From positions 48,880,372-48,944,371 of the forward strand of contig CM034240.1 in assembly GCA_019916065.1 (NCBI GenBank): a stretch of DNA of 64,000 bases. The letters run 5' to 3'. The notes under the pieces are model-generated. The model was not told where the DNA came from, did not search any database, and saw only the letters and a program-made list of their open reading frames with translations. The stretch comes from Vitellaria paradoxa. Taxonomy: Eukaryota > Streptophyta > Magnoliopsida > Ericales > Sapotaceae. Below, one piece after another: positions 9,885 to 22,600 of this stretch (its first letter is position 1; every line of letters begins with the position of its first letter). Both the position numbers and the translations under genes were made by a program.

Positions 9885-11558
9885 AATTAATATAAATCAT
9901 TTCTATTGCTGGCCGCGTGTCTATATATACAATACTCGTTCATTTAGTCACATGTCAACCATGAATTGTTCGGTACAGGACCACGTGTCATAAGTCAAAG
10001 TGTTCGGCGTTGGGCCACTTGTCACCCCATTCTTTGCTCGGCACTCCATGAGCCTAAATTTGGTTTTACCCAACAGAAATGTACCCAAATTGAAACAAAA
10101 GACCAAATAGCTAAAGCCAAGCGAGAGATCCGGGATGTTTTCACAACAGAAAATCCCTAAATTTAGCAAACAATCCCCAGCCACATACATGAAACCTCTT
10201 TGATCAAATCAAAATCCACTACTTTAATTTTTTTTTTTTTTTCCCTTCAAACAATCCCCAGCGACACACATGAAACCCTTCGATCAAACTCTACTTCAAT
10301 ATCATATGTTAAAATCCGTCATCATCAACTCGCACTATGATCATCATTTATAACTTTAACAACGGTATGCAACTCCAACCATTCGTCTCATAAATTCTAC
10401 AGTAAACTCATCGGAATAAACAACTGTAAATTCTACTGTCGCCAACATTCTCTTGGTAGTATGTTAAACAAACAAAATTAGTCCTGTCTGCAGCCTGCGC
10501 CAAAAGAGAAGAATGAACATGTGCTTAGCAACAAGGTCTGGGGAGATTTTCAAGAGGCACGCTTTGGATTGAATCAAGGAGACAGGACCACTGCCGTGAC
10601 TCAGAGTGTTTAAAAGGGAATGTCTCTTGCATTGGTTAATTAAACAAGTTAACTACACTAAATAAACCTTGGCGCGAATATCCAAGAAAAGTAAGGTTTA
10701 AGTACAGAGACACCGACATTAAAGTATTATTAAACAAAGATAAAGTGACAATGACTTTCTAGCCGTTGATCTTAATCATAGGTGTTATTATTACAATCAC
10801 TTTTCCTATGAAAAAAGGGGGCTTTTGTAAAAGGGTAGTATGTCTTTCTCCACCCTGGCTTTTGCTATTTCCAACCATACGTGTGATGACTCACGAAGTT
10901 ATCATTAGCACGAAATGGTAGTGGAATAAGCAAAATTAAAGCGTTAGTGAGAAGATGAAAGGCTTCGATCTGTTATATATACATGGTGGATGTCATCATG
11001 AAATGAATGTTATAATTAGTTAAGACATGTTATCAATCGATCATGATCCTCCTTTTAACTCTTGATCATCACAGAAGTTCAAATGATGGGGGTTATGATG
11101 TACTGAAATTTTTTAGGCGTAGTCCTTGGTGCTGATTGAGGGTGTGAAATGATGAAGGAAATGATTATGGCTTAGTGTTGGGTTTACATTTACTTTTTTT
11201 TTTAATGTTTTTCTTGCTATAATGATTTATGGGAAAATATTGTTAAATGATGAAAAATAAAATACCCCTTCCCAAGATTTTTTAAAAAAAAAATATTATA
11301 ATAATATGTCAATAACACTAGTATAAAATTTTTTTAATGAATTATTATTTTTAAAGTAACGAGTCTTTCAAGTTACTACATAATTCTAGTAATTTATTTT
11401 AGTAATTTTTTTTGATAACATAGCATTATTCCGATGAAAAAAGTTCATGAATTTATCAGTCTAAATAAAAATGAAGTACTTTGTCACCAACATACGATTA
11501 ATTTTGACAACTTCGTCCACTAAAATATTAAAGCAGAATACATTTTTTCTTTTTCGGA
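9885..11558. other. Intergenic DNA between element 1 and the bHLH gene
   Basis: No gene was recognised. A short direct duplication is visible: CAAACAATCCCCAGC followed by an ACATGAAAC block at about 10,168-10,208 and again at about 10,245-10,285. A second TATATATA lies near 9,930. The part next to the bHLH stop is AT-rich and probably holds its 3' untranslated region. Confidence 0.5.
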
Positions 11559-12882
11559 CTAACCTTCACAATTCTTGGGTTGATGGATTGGACTAGGACT
11601 TGTTTGGAGTGGGAAATGGATTTGCATGGGAAATGGGTGGTTGAATGGGACTGACGGCGAAAGGAAGGCTCTTGGAGTGGGACAATTTACCAAATCAACC
11701 TCCTCCTTGTTGCGCCCTAGGGTTTCAAGTGCTTGGACTTGTGACCTGAGGAACTTGAGATAATTTGCAGCCTCATCAAGCATAGTTGCAGTGTCCATCT
11801 TGGTCCCACCAGGGACCATCCTCTGCAAAACCCTAATCCTCTCACTTATCCTCTCTCTCCTTTGCCTTGCAGCCACAGTTTGAGGATCATTTGATATCCT
11901 CACATTCTTCCTCTTGGGCTTTTCCACCACCTCCACACCCAAATTCACTGGCCTGAAAGCTGCAGCCCTGTAGATCATCTCCTTCATCTGAGCAATGGCC
12001 TCCGAATCCGGCTCCTCCACCGAAGATGAAACCGAAGAACTCGGCTGCTGGAAGCTGATATTTGATGAGCTCGGACACCTCTCCGATCTGGGTTTTTTGG
12101 GTTTTGGTGGGTTCTCTTGAATAAGCCGGAAACCCTCTTCCAATGTCAAAGAATTCGATTGAAAAAGATGGATATTGAGAGAACAATTCTCACCAACCTT
12201 GGGTTGAGTCCCACTTTGATCATTGCTTCTCTTGGTGGTAGAAGAGATTTGAGAGACTGTTTCATCAAGTTCATGGACTTGCAGGTTGCTATGGTACTTA
12301 TTGTAATTATCTTTGTTTCTCAAGTTGGTGTCAGAATATTCCCCAAAGTTCCACAAGTTTTTACACTCTGACAAGATCATGGAAATCCCATCATCTTCTA
12401 CTGATCTATTATCAGTGCTGCTGTTTGTTGCTGATAGTAAGCAATCAAGTGAGTCTATAGAACCAGTTGTGGACACTTCCTTCGCATTTGAGGTCACTCC
12501 AAAATCAGCCATGATACTGCCCAATGAGCTCATGATCTGAGGTCTGTTGATCGTCGGAGGAGGAGGAGGAGGAGGAGGAGAAGAACCCAATTCAGCAGCT
12601 ACTCCTTTGCCCCAACTAGTACCTTTTTGAGAGTTTGCTAGCATTGTGTCGAAAGCCAACTTCATAGCTGCTTCTTGGTATTGTGGTGAATACAAATCCA
12701 AGTTTGGAACAAAATTTGCTCCGTCTGGATTCGAATTTCCATGAGATGATGGATCGGTTTTTTTGGAGATCGTGATTAATTGATGCGAAGATGTCTTCTT
12801 CGATGTCGTGTTGTTGATGGCTCCACAAGGATGGTGCGTTGGTGATTACTGCAGGTGAGACATCCCAACCCATGTTGTCCAT
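11559..12882 (-). pseudogene. bHLH transcription factor resembling bHLH87, with one apparent frameshift
   Basis: This is a single-exon gene with ATG at 12,882 and TAG at 11,561-11,559. The first about 40 codons (MDNMGWDVSP...) run into an A7 tract (plus strand T7, 12,758-12,764). After it the long frame continues one base out of phase, opening with TTG at 12,701 rather than ATG. With one base fewer in the tract the protein would be 440 aa. It has a poly-Pro run (about residues 100-110), a Ser-rich stretch, a nuclear-type basic motif KPKRKNVRI, and a bHLH domain at about residues 330-386 ([33 protein letters not shown]). This matches subfamily VIIIb, the HECATE/INDEHISCENT/bHLH87 group of nuclear regulators of fruit, gynoecium and meristem development. 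It could be an allele-level frameshift or a homopolymer sequencing error; the rest of the frame is clean. Confidence 0.85.
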
Positions 12883-13260
12883 TGAATGACTTGAGCTTTG
12901 GATATATATAGACGGAAGCAGCTGTTGAATGTAGAAATTTACTTATCAAAAAAAAAAAAAGAATGTAGAAATTTACAGTAAGATGGAATTATACATGAAT
13001 TTGTATTTAGGAGCCTTATTTGTGTCAACTAATTGAGTTGTGACAGAAAACAAATATATTTCAAAGAAAATCTCAAGGAAAGAATTAAATACTAGGATGA
13101 CTTATGTGACATACCAATTATAGTCCAGATCCAGATACAAGCGGTGGTAGAGAACCCACAGTCCACAGAGAGAGAAAGAGAGACAGACAGACAGACGATG
13201 AGTTTTTGAACTTTTTGATTGCAGCTAATAGTGAGAGAAAAAAAAAAAAAAAGGTTGAAT
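12883..13260 (-). promoter_or_regulatory. Upstream region of the bHLH gene
   Basis: A TATATATA run at 12,902-12,910 is only about 20 nt before the ATG, which is short for a functional TATA box. The pyrimidine-rich tract (minus strand CT/CTGT repeats, 13,160-13,200), typical of plant leaders, suggests that transcription starts further upstream. An A-rich tract lies at 12,950-12,960. Confidence 0.35.
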
Positions 13261-14539
13261 GATCAAACCTCAGCTTTTCTATCACCTGGTATACAAACTG
13301 GTACCAGCTCTAACCACCGCCTTTAATTCACGTTACGAAATCTGTGATTGTCAACAAATACAACCATTGCTTATGTCAGTTTTGCAAACTAAATTAATTT
13401 TTTCCATGACCATTTCAATAAAGACAAACTCCAAAAGGATTGCAAACCTCTTTACGATCAAAAGCCAACCAAACGAAACAATGAATCTAAGAGAGAGAGA
13501 TGGGGGGTTCTTAAACCTTAAGTAGCCATGGGAGACCAGTCTTGGTTCTTTGAACTATGTTTGTTGGATGATATATATAAACAAACTTAAATACTTCTAG
13601 TACTACTTAAGCATGCAACATATGAGGAAAAAAAAAATGTGGACCTTAATAAAAAAAAAGTTTCAATAGTTTGGAAGGAGGTGTCAATATTTTAATGGGT
13701 TTTGGAAAAAGATAAGGTGTTTTGGTCAGTTTTGTGGGGCTGTAAGAGTATATTTCTGCAGATGGGAAGCATGAGATTTCAGAGAAAAGCATTTTGAATG
13801 CTAATTAATTAACAATTGTTTCTGATTTTATTGTTCTTGTACATATATATATATATATGCATAGTTTAATATATATGTACATATTTCTTTGTATATTTTA
13901 ATTGAGTGGGGAAAGCTCAGGCGTCTTTCTGATTGCTCATGCTATATTCCATGCGCTCTGTAAAGTTCCAGGAAATTGCAGGGAGAATGAAAGCAACTTT
14001 AGCAGAGCCACTCTTTCTTCAAAAAGATTTCCACTAATCATAGTTTTAATCATAACCATTTGCTCTTTTAACTTTCTACTTTCTACCCTCTTACTTTTAT
14101 CTGGTAAAATCTACTAAACCTCATCCAATGTCATTGATCCTAATGCTTTCCTCCCACTGAGGCGATGATCATAAAATTTCCTTTTGTTGTAAATCTAATT
14201 ATCTCAACCATCTACATATATACGTATATATGTATATGATTCCCACCTCCTAATTTGTGTATGTTAATGTTTATTTATTTATTTTAAATTCACCAAAAAT
14301 TAATTAGGCAGAAATTTAAATCTTGCGTCGTTGGTACAAAGACTGTATGATTCATTAAGTAATAATCAGAATAACGAAAGTGTGTGTTGACATTTTATCT
14401 AATAAATATGTTCATTTTAGAAGTGGGATTAGTTTGAGAATTATTGCTTTAAGATTACGGAATTAATAACTAATGTAAACACTTATGATGAATATTATTG
14501 ATCAAACTATTTAGTAAAAAAAAATAAAAAAAAAATTAA

Positions 14540-14862
14540 GGTATCATTTGATTTATTTTTTTATTTTCTATTTTTTGTTTTTATTTTTTACTTTTTTTTA
14601 TCTTTTTTTTTTTACTTTTGAAAATAAAAAAAATAGCCTAAAATTCATTTGGTTACTTGTCTTTTCAAAATTTATTTTTGAAGATAGAAAATGAATTTAT
14701 ATATAAAATGAAAAATGATAAAAAGTGATATTGAGAGTTTTTTTTTAATAAAGAAAATCTCAAAATAAAAAAATAAAATATTTTCTATTTCTCTATTTTG
14801 AGATTTTTAACATATAAAACAAAAATAAAAATAAAAAATAAAAAATAAACCAACTAACACCC
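14540..14862. mobile_element. AT-rich MITE candidate A
   Basis: It begins GGTATCATTTGATTTATTTT and ends ...AAATAAACCAACTAACACCC. The reverse complement of the end, GGGTGTTAGTTGGTTTATTT, matches the start, and the inner sequence is largely self-complementary. This is the design of a foldback MITE. No clear target duplication was found and low complexity inflates the match, so confidence is moderate. Confidence 0.45.
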
Positions 14863-15564
14863 AAATTGAGTTGAACTAAGTATGTATCTATAAATCAATA
14901 CCTAGATCCCCTACCGTTTAAGGTAATTGAAAGAGAATGGAATCAATGAATTCTTGCACTTACCCGACAAGTGTGCGTAAATAAAAAGACAGTATTAATG
15001 TTAATTAATTAAATATAATTAAGGTTAATTTAGGGACTCATAATACGGTTTTAGGCTAGTCAAACAAACCCACTTAATCCCCGTCAATAATAGAAAAATA
15101 TTCGGTCTGTCCTTCATTTCCGTTCACGGTAAGTCATTTGAAAGCTCCCAAAATAGTTTTAAGGCTTGATTCCCACACTCAAAAGAATTTACCAAGATGT
15201 CCTGCAAAGTCTACGAATTGACAGACTAAAATAACCCTTGGATGGATTATGTATGTATCCCACATATCATCAGGAATGTATTGTCTACAGTCTAGATCAT
15301 GTAGGATTTTAAACTTTTAAACTGGTATTCGACATCTGGGTTCAACAGCAAACTTCCCATCCAGGAAGTATGGTACAATTAGTGGGAGTTTTGCGACGAC
15401 TCAATTAATGCATCTCTATATATACCCATGCCCTTGAGCGCATAGTCCTGCATATATACATATATTATCTAATTTATTTTCAGTTACATTACGCGCGCGC
15501 GCGCACACACACAAAAGTAAGAAATATGAGCAAATGCATTAAGGGACGGTACTCATATATGACA

Positions 15565-15670
15565 CTGAGGTGGTAGTCGAGTTGGCAAAGTAATTTGAGT
15601 TACTTTTTTTTTTTCTTTTTCTCTCAATGATCGAACATTCAAACTCACTTGCAGTAATAACTGCGTGAAC
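15565..15670 (+). mobile_element. Degenerate tRNA-derived SINE-like fragment
   Basis: GGTAGTCGAGTTGGCAAAG resembles the A box of the SINE at 41,100 (shared GTAGTCGAGTTGG). About 65 bp later, ATTCAAACTC resembles a decayed B box. No target duplication or clear tail was seen. Confidence 0.25.
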
Positions 15671-17648
15671 TAAATGCTATTAAGATGGGATTTTGTTTGA
15701 CTCGCACTTTTATATAATTGTGGTGACGGAATTGACTTTTCTTGTAAGTAGCAATTACTCAAACCAAACACTCAGACGACAACAGTTGAAAACTCTACTA
15801 TTCACACCCAACAAAAAATTACTAAGTTAGTGGCTGGTTTTCGTACTTTTCAACAACAATTAAAGAGGGGGAGGGGGTGGGGGAAGCAAGATAAAGGACA
15901 CACTTGTGTGTAAATGAAGAATATACGTTTTACTTTTACCGTAGTAGAAGCAAAACAGGAAAGCTTCAATGGATCTGCAAAAGGTGTGTATCTAAGGATT
16001 GACATCACAAACATAGAACTAGCTACCTAGCAAGCAAGTTTTTGGAATTTAATCAAAAGATGTAATTGGCAGACATGCAAAGGAAGTCAGAAGAGAAGAT
16101 AGCACAAGCAAGTTGCTCCTAGGACTTTTGTCTTTTCACATCCTAGCCTATTCCATTATTTAATTTTTTTTTTTAATTTCAATTTATAAATCTAAATATC
16201 ACGGCTGTTACTGATTCAAAGATAGAGAGAGCATCTGGTTTCTGAGTCCTACCCACATGCCTCCCATCATCACAGCTCAGTGAATGGGTTCCCACAGCAT
16301 TTGTTCTCTCACTCTTTAACATCTCTTTGTTGTCAACTCTCATTTTTTTTTTTTTTTTTGTGTGTGTGGAATGTCCCTTGAGGAAAAATATTTATTAGGT
16401 AAGACTGATTGTTAATTGAATAAATGTTATTATAACAAATCAACTATACAAGGATGAATACATATGTTTAATCCCATTCACTAGGATTGTTAAATTAAAG
16501 TTTTAAACTTACAAAGAAATTTTTCTTTAAAAATAAAATGACAATTATAAAATATAAATATATTTGTATTGTATTAATTAGTTTATATACCACGTCACAG
16601 TGAAAACATGGGTGATAGCCAATATTTACTCATGTGACATGGTAGCCTAGTATAAATTATATAATTACTTTTTTGTCACTAAAACCTTACATCTCTTGTA
16701 ATTAATTGATATATTAACAATATATACTAATAGAGAAAAGCAAGATGGAATTAAGGTCCATCGTAAATAGGTTTTGGGATGAATTGGACGGTCTTCCTGT
16801 TTTCTTTTTTCTATTGAGCCTTCATTTATTTCAATGTAAAATATTCTTTATATTTAAAAATGTTTTTAGTTTCAACGGAGCTAGCTAGCAACGTTGGAAT
16901 AATTCACTATATTAACCTACCTATGCATGCTATTAACTAACAAAAATATTTTTGGTGATGTAATATTATAATCAAGGATAAGGATACACAGCCAATTCAA
17001 ATCTCGCAATGGGGATAGTTCCGTCCACTGCGTTTTCAATTTTTCTTTTTTTTTTTTTTTTAATAATGTTGTGGCCACATGGTTGTCATAATAAATCTGA
17101 TACTAAATTTATTTTTTTAATGGTTTTCATTTTTTTTTTTTAATGTTGTATTCACATAGTTGTAATAATAAATCCGATACTAGAATTATTTTGTGATAAA
17201 AATTGTCTTACTTCGTCAATAAATTATAGTTTTAGTGATGGACTATATTTCATCAATAATAATTTTAATATTTTTTCGGTGTTGAATCATATAAAAATTT
17301 GTGATAAAAAATAATTATTATGATTGTATACTTTTTGGTACGTATCCTAGCTAACTATTTGTTGTCGTGAATTTTTAACAAAAGTATGTACTACCAAATA
17401 AATTTTTACTTTTAGTGATGAATTAATTTATCACCAAAATTCATTTTTTATAATATATATATATATATATATATAAGTGGATGTATATGTTTAAACCCTC
17501 AAGCCAGCAATATGAGTAAATGGGAATGGCATGGTGTTTAGGCTCCTAAATTCCCCAAGACAGCTCTTGTACCCACCTCTTCCACAGATAATAATGTTAT
17601 TCCTTTAGGATTTGCAGAGCTGAAAGCTGTTAGCTTGGTAACGATTTA

Positions 17649-17975
17649 GGTGGTATTTGGTTTGATTTTTTTATTTTTTGTTTATATATTTTATATTTTA
17701 AAAATTTTAAAATAAGGAAATAAAAAATACTTTATTTCTCTGTTTTGATAGTTTCTTTATTTTGGTTAAAACATTTAAAATGACTTTTTATCATTTTTTA
17801 TTTTATATGTAAATTTATTTTTTATTTTTTAAAATAAATTATTTTAAAAATATAAGTGAACAAATACGTTTTAACTATTATCTTTATTTCAAAGTACAAA
17901 ATAACAAATGCACTCAAAATAAAAAATAAAAAATAAAAAAAATAAAAAATAGAAAAATAAACTAAATAACACTTT
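17649..17975. mobile_element. AT-rich MITE candidate B, related to candidate A
   Basis: It begins GGTGGTATTTGGTTTGATTT and ends ...AATAAACTAAATAACACTTTA, whose reverse complement TAAAGTGTTATTTAGTTTAT matches the start. Size (about 327 bp) and terminal pattern agree with candidate A (about 323 bp), so both probably belong to one family. Confidence 0.45.
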
Positions 17976-18179
17976 AGTTTCTTAGCTTGGTACAATTTAA
18001 TTTTGAACTATTAAATTTTAATTTAACAATCTCAACCTCGTTGCTTTCAAGCTAACATTTCTGTACGAGGTTTAACCTCTCCTTTTATTTCTTTATCACT
18101 AAAATAAAAAATAATCTTATTATTGTCGATAAATTCTTAATTCAAATACATTATCCCTGTAATAAAATAATAATAATGG

Positions 18180-18640
18180 GCCGGTTCGAGCGCCTACCAG
18201 ACGCTGATCCTTTGGGCGGCCCATAAACTGCGGTCCAGCGCTCAGAATGTCTCATAAATTAGTATTAAATGCCCTTTCTGTTCTCCACCGCGTTATCTGC
18301 GTTAACAGGGACGTGAGTTGTCGGCTTGCATGACGTCATTTTCAAGCCGATAATATTACACGAGCTTTTATCGGCTCGGCTCGATCGGCTTGTGGGCCTA
18401 ACTCCATTAAATGTGGGGCCCGCCAACTCCCTATCTCCAACGCTAAAAACCTCACACGTGAACACGACGACTTATTCTCACGTGGCTGTCTGTGATGGAC
18501 AGCACCGTATGAGATGGCTACCTCGCACATGGAAATCAACAACTAGTCGGAGGATTGGAGCTGTAATCACGACCGTCGGATCCCTCTCCCTCTATCCCTC
18601 TTTCCATTTGCATAATCTTCTAGGGTTATTTTATATTGAC
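18180..18640 (+). promoter_or_regulatory. GC-richer promoter-like island without a recognisable gene
   Basis: The local base composition differs sharply from its AT-rich surroundings. It contains a perfect TGACGTCA palindrome (18,331-18,338), CACGTG (18,455-18,460) and CACGTGGC (18,479-18,486), all bZIP/bHLH-type sites. These are followed by CCGTCGGATC, a CT-rich stretch and TCTAGGGTTAT, a pattern common just upstream of plant start codons. The following ORF (18,326-18,877) has no recognisable protein features. It may be a promoter relic or the U3 of an eroded LTR. Confidence 0.35.
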
Positions 18641-21600
18641 TTGATTTGGGTATCAAATCCGACGATGGATCTTCTGCCTACATTTGGTTGCCTAATCTTT
18701 CTTATTTTTCCATTGCTCATCAATTTTTTTAATTTTATTTATTTTTTCTTCTCTTATTATAGCGTTCTCAATATCCATACAAATAATAGAAAAAAACCAT
18801 TAGTTATAAGAATAATAGCATCTCACAGCAACTTGATTTATCATTTTCTTGTTCAAATTAAAATTTTCACAACTTGAAACCTCCAGTGTGGTTATAAATA
18901 AAAAAAATTTAAAAAAAAATTGATGGAATATGATCCTTTTGGACTAATTCAAAGAATTATGGTTTAAAATTGAAAAGAAAATAATTCAAAAATAAAAACT
19001 CTCTCGATTTCAATCTTGATCTCGTTTGCCTCAATTGCACCTTTTGTAACTTATACTATATTTTTGTTTAATTGGAGACATTAAGTTACTAATATTATAA
19101 GAAATTAATGGTGGGGTTGATTTTGAATCCATAAAATAATAAGCTTTGGTAGAGCTAAATTATTGTTTAGTTGATGAAGCTAAACACTTGATTTTAGCTC
19201 ATTAATTTTGGGGAAAATTCTAAGAAAAAAATAAATTTTTGAACTGAAAATTCTATTTTAATGAATTAAAAACTTAAATTTCAAATACATGAATTTAATC
19301 CAAGTGCAACTTGAGGTATAATTAGAATTCATGTATTTAAACTTATAAATTTTTAGTTCACTAAAATAAAAGTTTTAGTCACAAAATTCATTTTTGGGGA
19401 AATTGCCAATTGCCAAATTGCCAAAATTTCAGACTCCTATGTGTAAATTGTCAAATTGTTTTATTCCCTTTGAACTTCCTATTTCCTCTTGAGGGAATAT
19501 TTATGGCCTATAAAGTTATATTTGATTAGAGAGATTGAATGATAGTTATAAATAATATCATGGCACAATAAATGGGATTAATATAATATAGGATAATTCA
19601 TTTTTTTATATAAAATTATTATTTTAGTACTTAGTTAATAGAATATAAAGATACATAAAAAATGTGATTAGACATAAGATGTCACAGAAGGATAATTTGG
19701 ATTTTGAATATTGGGGTGGTAAGCGAATCTAGGAATGGGAGATATGCCATCCCACTCCCATGAGATGATATATCCCCTATTTTAGGAGATATACAAATCA
19801 AGCATATAATTAAAGTCAATCTGATAAAAATAATGGCTCTATCTCTGAACCTCCAAACACACTCTATACACTATTGCAATTCTACTGCACCACTTGTTTT
19901 GGACAGAATTGAATGGGGTGAGGCAAGAGAATGAGAGAGAGTGAAAAGATTAACTTGTTTGGTGGAGAGAGGGGAAAACGGATGGGAATATGATGGAAAG
20001 GTAACCATTTTCCAACAATTAAGTCAAAATTTTCTTCATCTCCAATTTGGGGTGTAACTAGGGTAAAAATTAAGGACTACATCACAAATAAATATATCAA
20101 AAGAACATAAGTTGTTTTTAATCATATTCTTTACTTAATATTCCATTATCTCAAATCACGAAATATCATTCACCTTCATTTACTTCTCTCTTTCAAACAA
20201 GAAAAATTAATTGAACTCTCTCCATTCCCTCTCATTTACATAATTCTCCTTCTTTCCCTCCACACTCTCCCAAAACAAGGGTGACGTATAGTTGATGGAA
20301 ATTTATACTCTCGTTATCCACATCATTATGTTTGTGCATTGCGTATATCTAATATAAAGATTATTTATTATGTGAAGTACGGCTCACAACTTAATTTAAA
20401 TTTATTTTTTTAAATAAAAAAATTATTTAACATATTTATTAATTTAAAACATTTAAATGGAAACACCTATATATAAATTTAAATTAACTCGATTGATTTG
20501 ATTTTAAAATAAATTAATTATTTAATATATTTACTAATTTTAAAACATTTAAACATAAAAACAACAGATTTATACCCAGATAGACAGAATTATCATTGTT
20601 GATGTGGAAATATAGATAGATGATAGAGGAAGAGGGACACTTCTAAGGCAAGTGCCCATCATCAATGGCAATCTTTATCAATAGGGATAGGGTCCAGATG
20701 GGGATGGTGGCGAGGTTTTTGTGTCCCATGCATAGAACAAGCGATTCGTCCCTTTCAATCTACCATTCCTTCCTTGGCTTCATCAACTACCAAGTTGACA
20801 CCAAAATCAAATTTCGTTAAGAAATGATAAATAAATAGATTATAGATAATAAAAAAAAAAAAGGTCAAAATTGAAATAACTACCCACTCGTTGCTAAAGG
20901 CTTAGTATGATAAGGGGAAAAAAAAAAAAAAAAAGAAAAAAGAAAAGGCTACTAAGACGCGCTTGGTATGGAGTGAAAATTTTGGGAGTAAAAGATTATA
21001 GAGATAATTGTTATCATGGTAATGGTTATTAGGTAATAAGTTCGCATTACTTATTACCCAGTAATAATTATATTATGTTTAGAATGCTAAAAATTTTAAA
21101 GCGTTAAAAGTTAATTGTGTTTAGAATAAGAATAAATTGACCAAGGGATAAAAATTAATATTTAATTTTAATAAAATAAATAATAAAATAAATTATCATA
21201 ATAATTGTTATTTTAAATAATTAATTTTAATAAAAATATACTTTTAAAATATAATATTAAATAAATATTAATTATAAAAAATAATTTTGTCATAGATTAA
21301 TATTTCAATAGTAATTAACTTTAATAGTGAATTATTATTTGTTAAAAATTATTTTAGTTTCATAAAATAATTTAATAAAACAATAAAAAGTTAGTTATTT
21401 AAATAAATTATTAATTTTAATAAATTATTTTGAAAAGAAAACACAGTATTTGAGATAATGTTATCTAGGTTTTCCAAGGGTGAAAAATATTTTTACGAGA
21501 GTAATAAGAAAAGAAAAGAATAAATATTTTCATTACTCTCGTTATCCACCTCTCCCCTAGAATAAAAATTTACCCCTATATAAGCGTAATTGTTTACCCT

Positions 21601-22600
21601 CAGGAATAATTGTTACTCTCTCATCCAAATTGATATACTAAAGGATAAAAATTACCCTAATAAATTTATCCGCCATTATTCCCAAAACAAATATGCTTTA
21701 AAGAATTAGCCTTTTTTTTGTAATTGGAAAAAAAGGACTTTTTAATAATTACTTTTTAACTTTTTGTTAATTGGAGATTTTGGCATTTTATGATTTAAAA
21801 AAAATTAAATTGTAAGAAAATTAATTTGGATTTCAGGAAAAAAAAAAGTTCAAAAAGCTAAGTAACCAAAAGCTCTAAATACTCTTCTCAAACGAAACCT
21901 AAGCACCCACCCACAAAGATGAACAGTTGGTAGTGTGCTCAAGCACGCACTACAACAACCACCATGCTCAGACTCTCTGCTGCTGCGCTTAGACTAGCTC
22001 TTCTGTTACTATTGCGAACATCATCGAGTTTAGACTTTATCTTCTTCCACTACGACCAGTCACCTCATCATGCATGTCAATTTTTTGTGTACTTGAAAAT
22101 TAGGAAAATTTTAAGTACTCCAATAGCTATTCAGGTATTTCATTACTTCCAGAGTAATTTCTGGTCAAGTCCTTTCTTGAAACCTTCACTTCGGGTAAAA
22201 GCTAGCAAGACTGAGTATAGAGCACCATAAGCTAATCCCATATATTTATATATATATGTATATATATATTACTTTATCTCCCGTCATCTTATCCCCAACC
22301 AAACGTAGCCTTAGTGTATGATATATGTGATAAATTTAATCCATAAAAATTGCAAAGACTACTCGTGCATTTGCTCAGCCAAAAGACGCTTCTAGCTTGC
22401 ATTGCTGATTATTGTAGACGTTCCAGTTATAGTACAAAAGGAACTTACCTTTTTTTTTTTTTTTTTAACCTAGAGTCTAGTCGACCCACTAAAGACCCCT
22501 TTTTTTATACATCAGGATAAAGCTCAAATGGCTGTAAATTTGTCGGAGAAGCAAGCGCGCACATGTAGCATAAAACCAAAAGGTTTAACCAGAGCTCACG
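18641..22600. other. AT-rich intergenic stretch with eroded repeats
   Basis: Strongly AT-rich with poly-A runs near 20,850 and 20,920. A foldback candidate at about 19,896-20,283 starts CTTGTTTTGGA and ends TCCCAAAACAAG. A short ORF at 21,964-22,230 has a Leu/Ala-rich, signal-like N-terminus but resembles no family I know and is not called as a gene. TA-rich microsatellite at 22,240-22,268. Confidence 0.45.

Larger units (their letters stand above)
13261..18170. other. Long AT-rich intergenic stretch
   Basis: No coding sequence is supported. It holds an (AT)n run at 13,843-13,858, a (CG)n(CA)n repeat at 15,492-15,513, an (AT)n run at about 17,454-17,475, two related AT-rich MITE candidates (14,540-14,862 and 17,649-17,975) and a degenerate SINE-like segment (15,565-15,670). 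Short ORFs here are chance frames. Confidence 0.6.

Noticed and set aside
11559..12701. An intact 380-aa bHLH gene starting at 12,701
   Set aside because: The codon at 12,701 is TTG. The natural ATG is at 12,882 in another frame, so the gene is better described as frameshifted.
18326..18877. 183-aa plus-strand ORF
   Set aside because: Composition follows the underlying promoter-like and AT-rich DNA. The end is a low-complexity hydrophobic run and no domain is visible.
21964..22230. A small secreted-protein gene (Leu/Ala-rich N-terminus)
   Set aside because: No conserved family features, no convincing stop or splice context, and AT-rich repeat surroundings. It may be a chance ORF.
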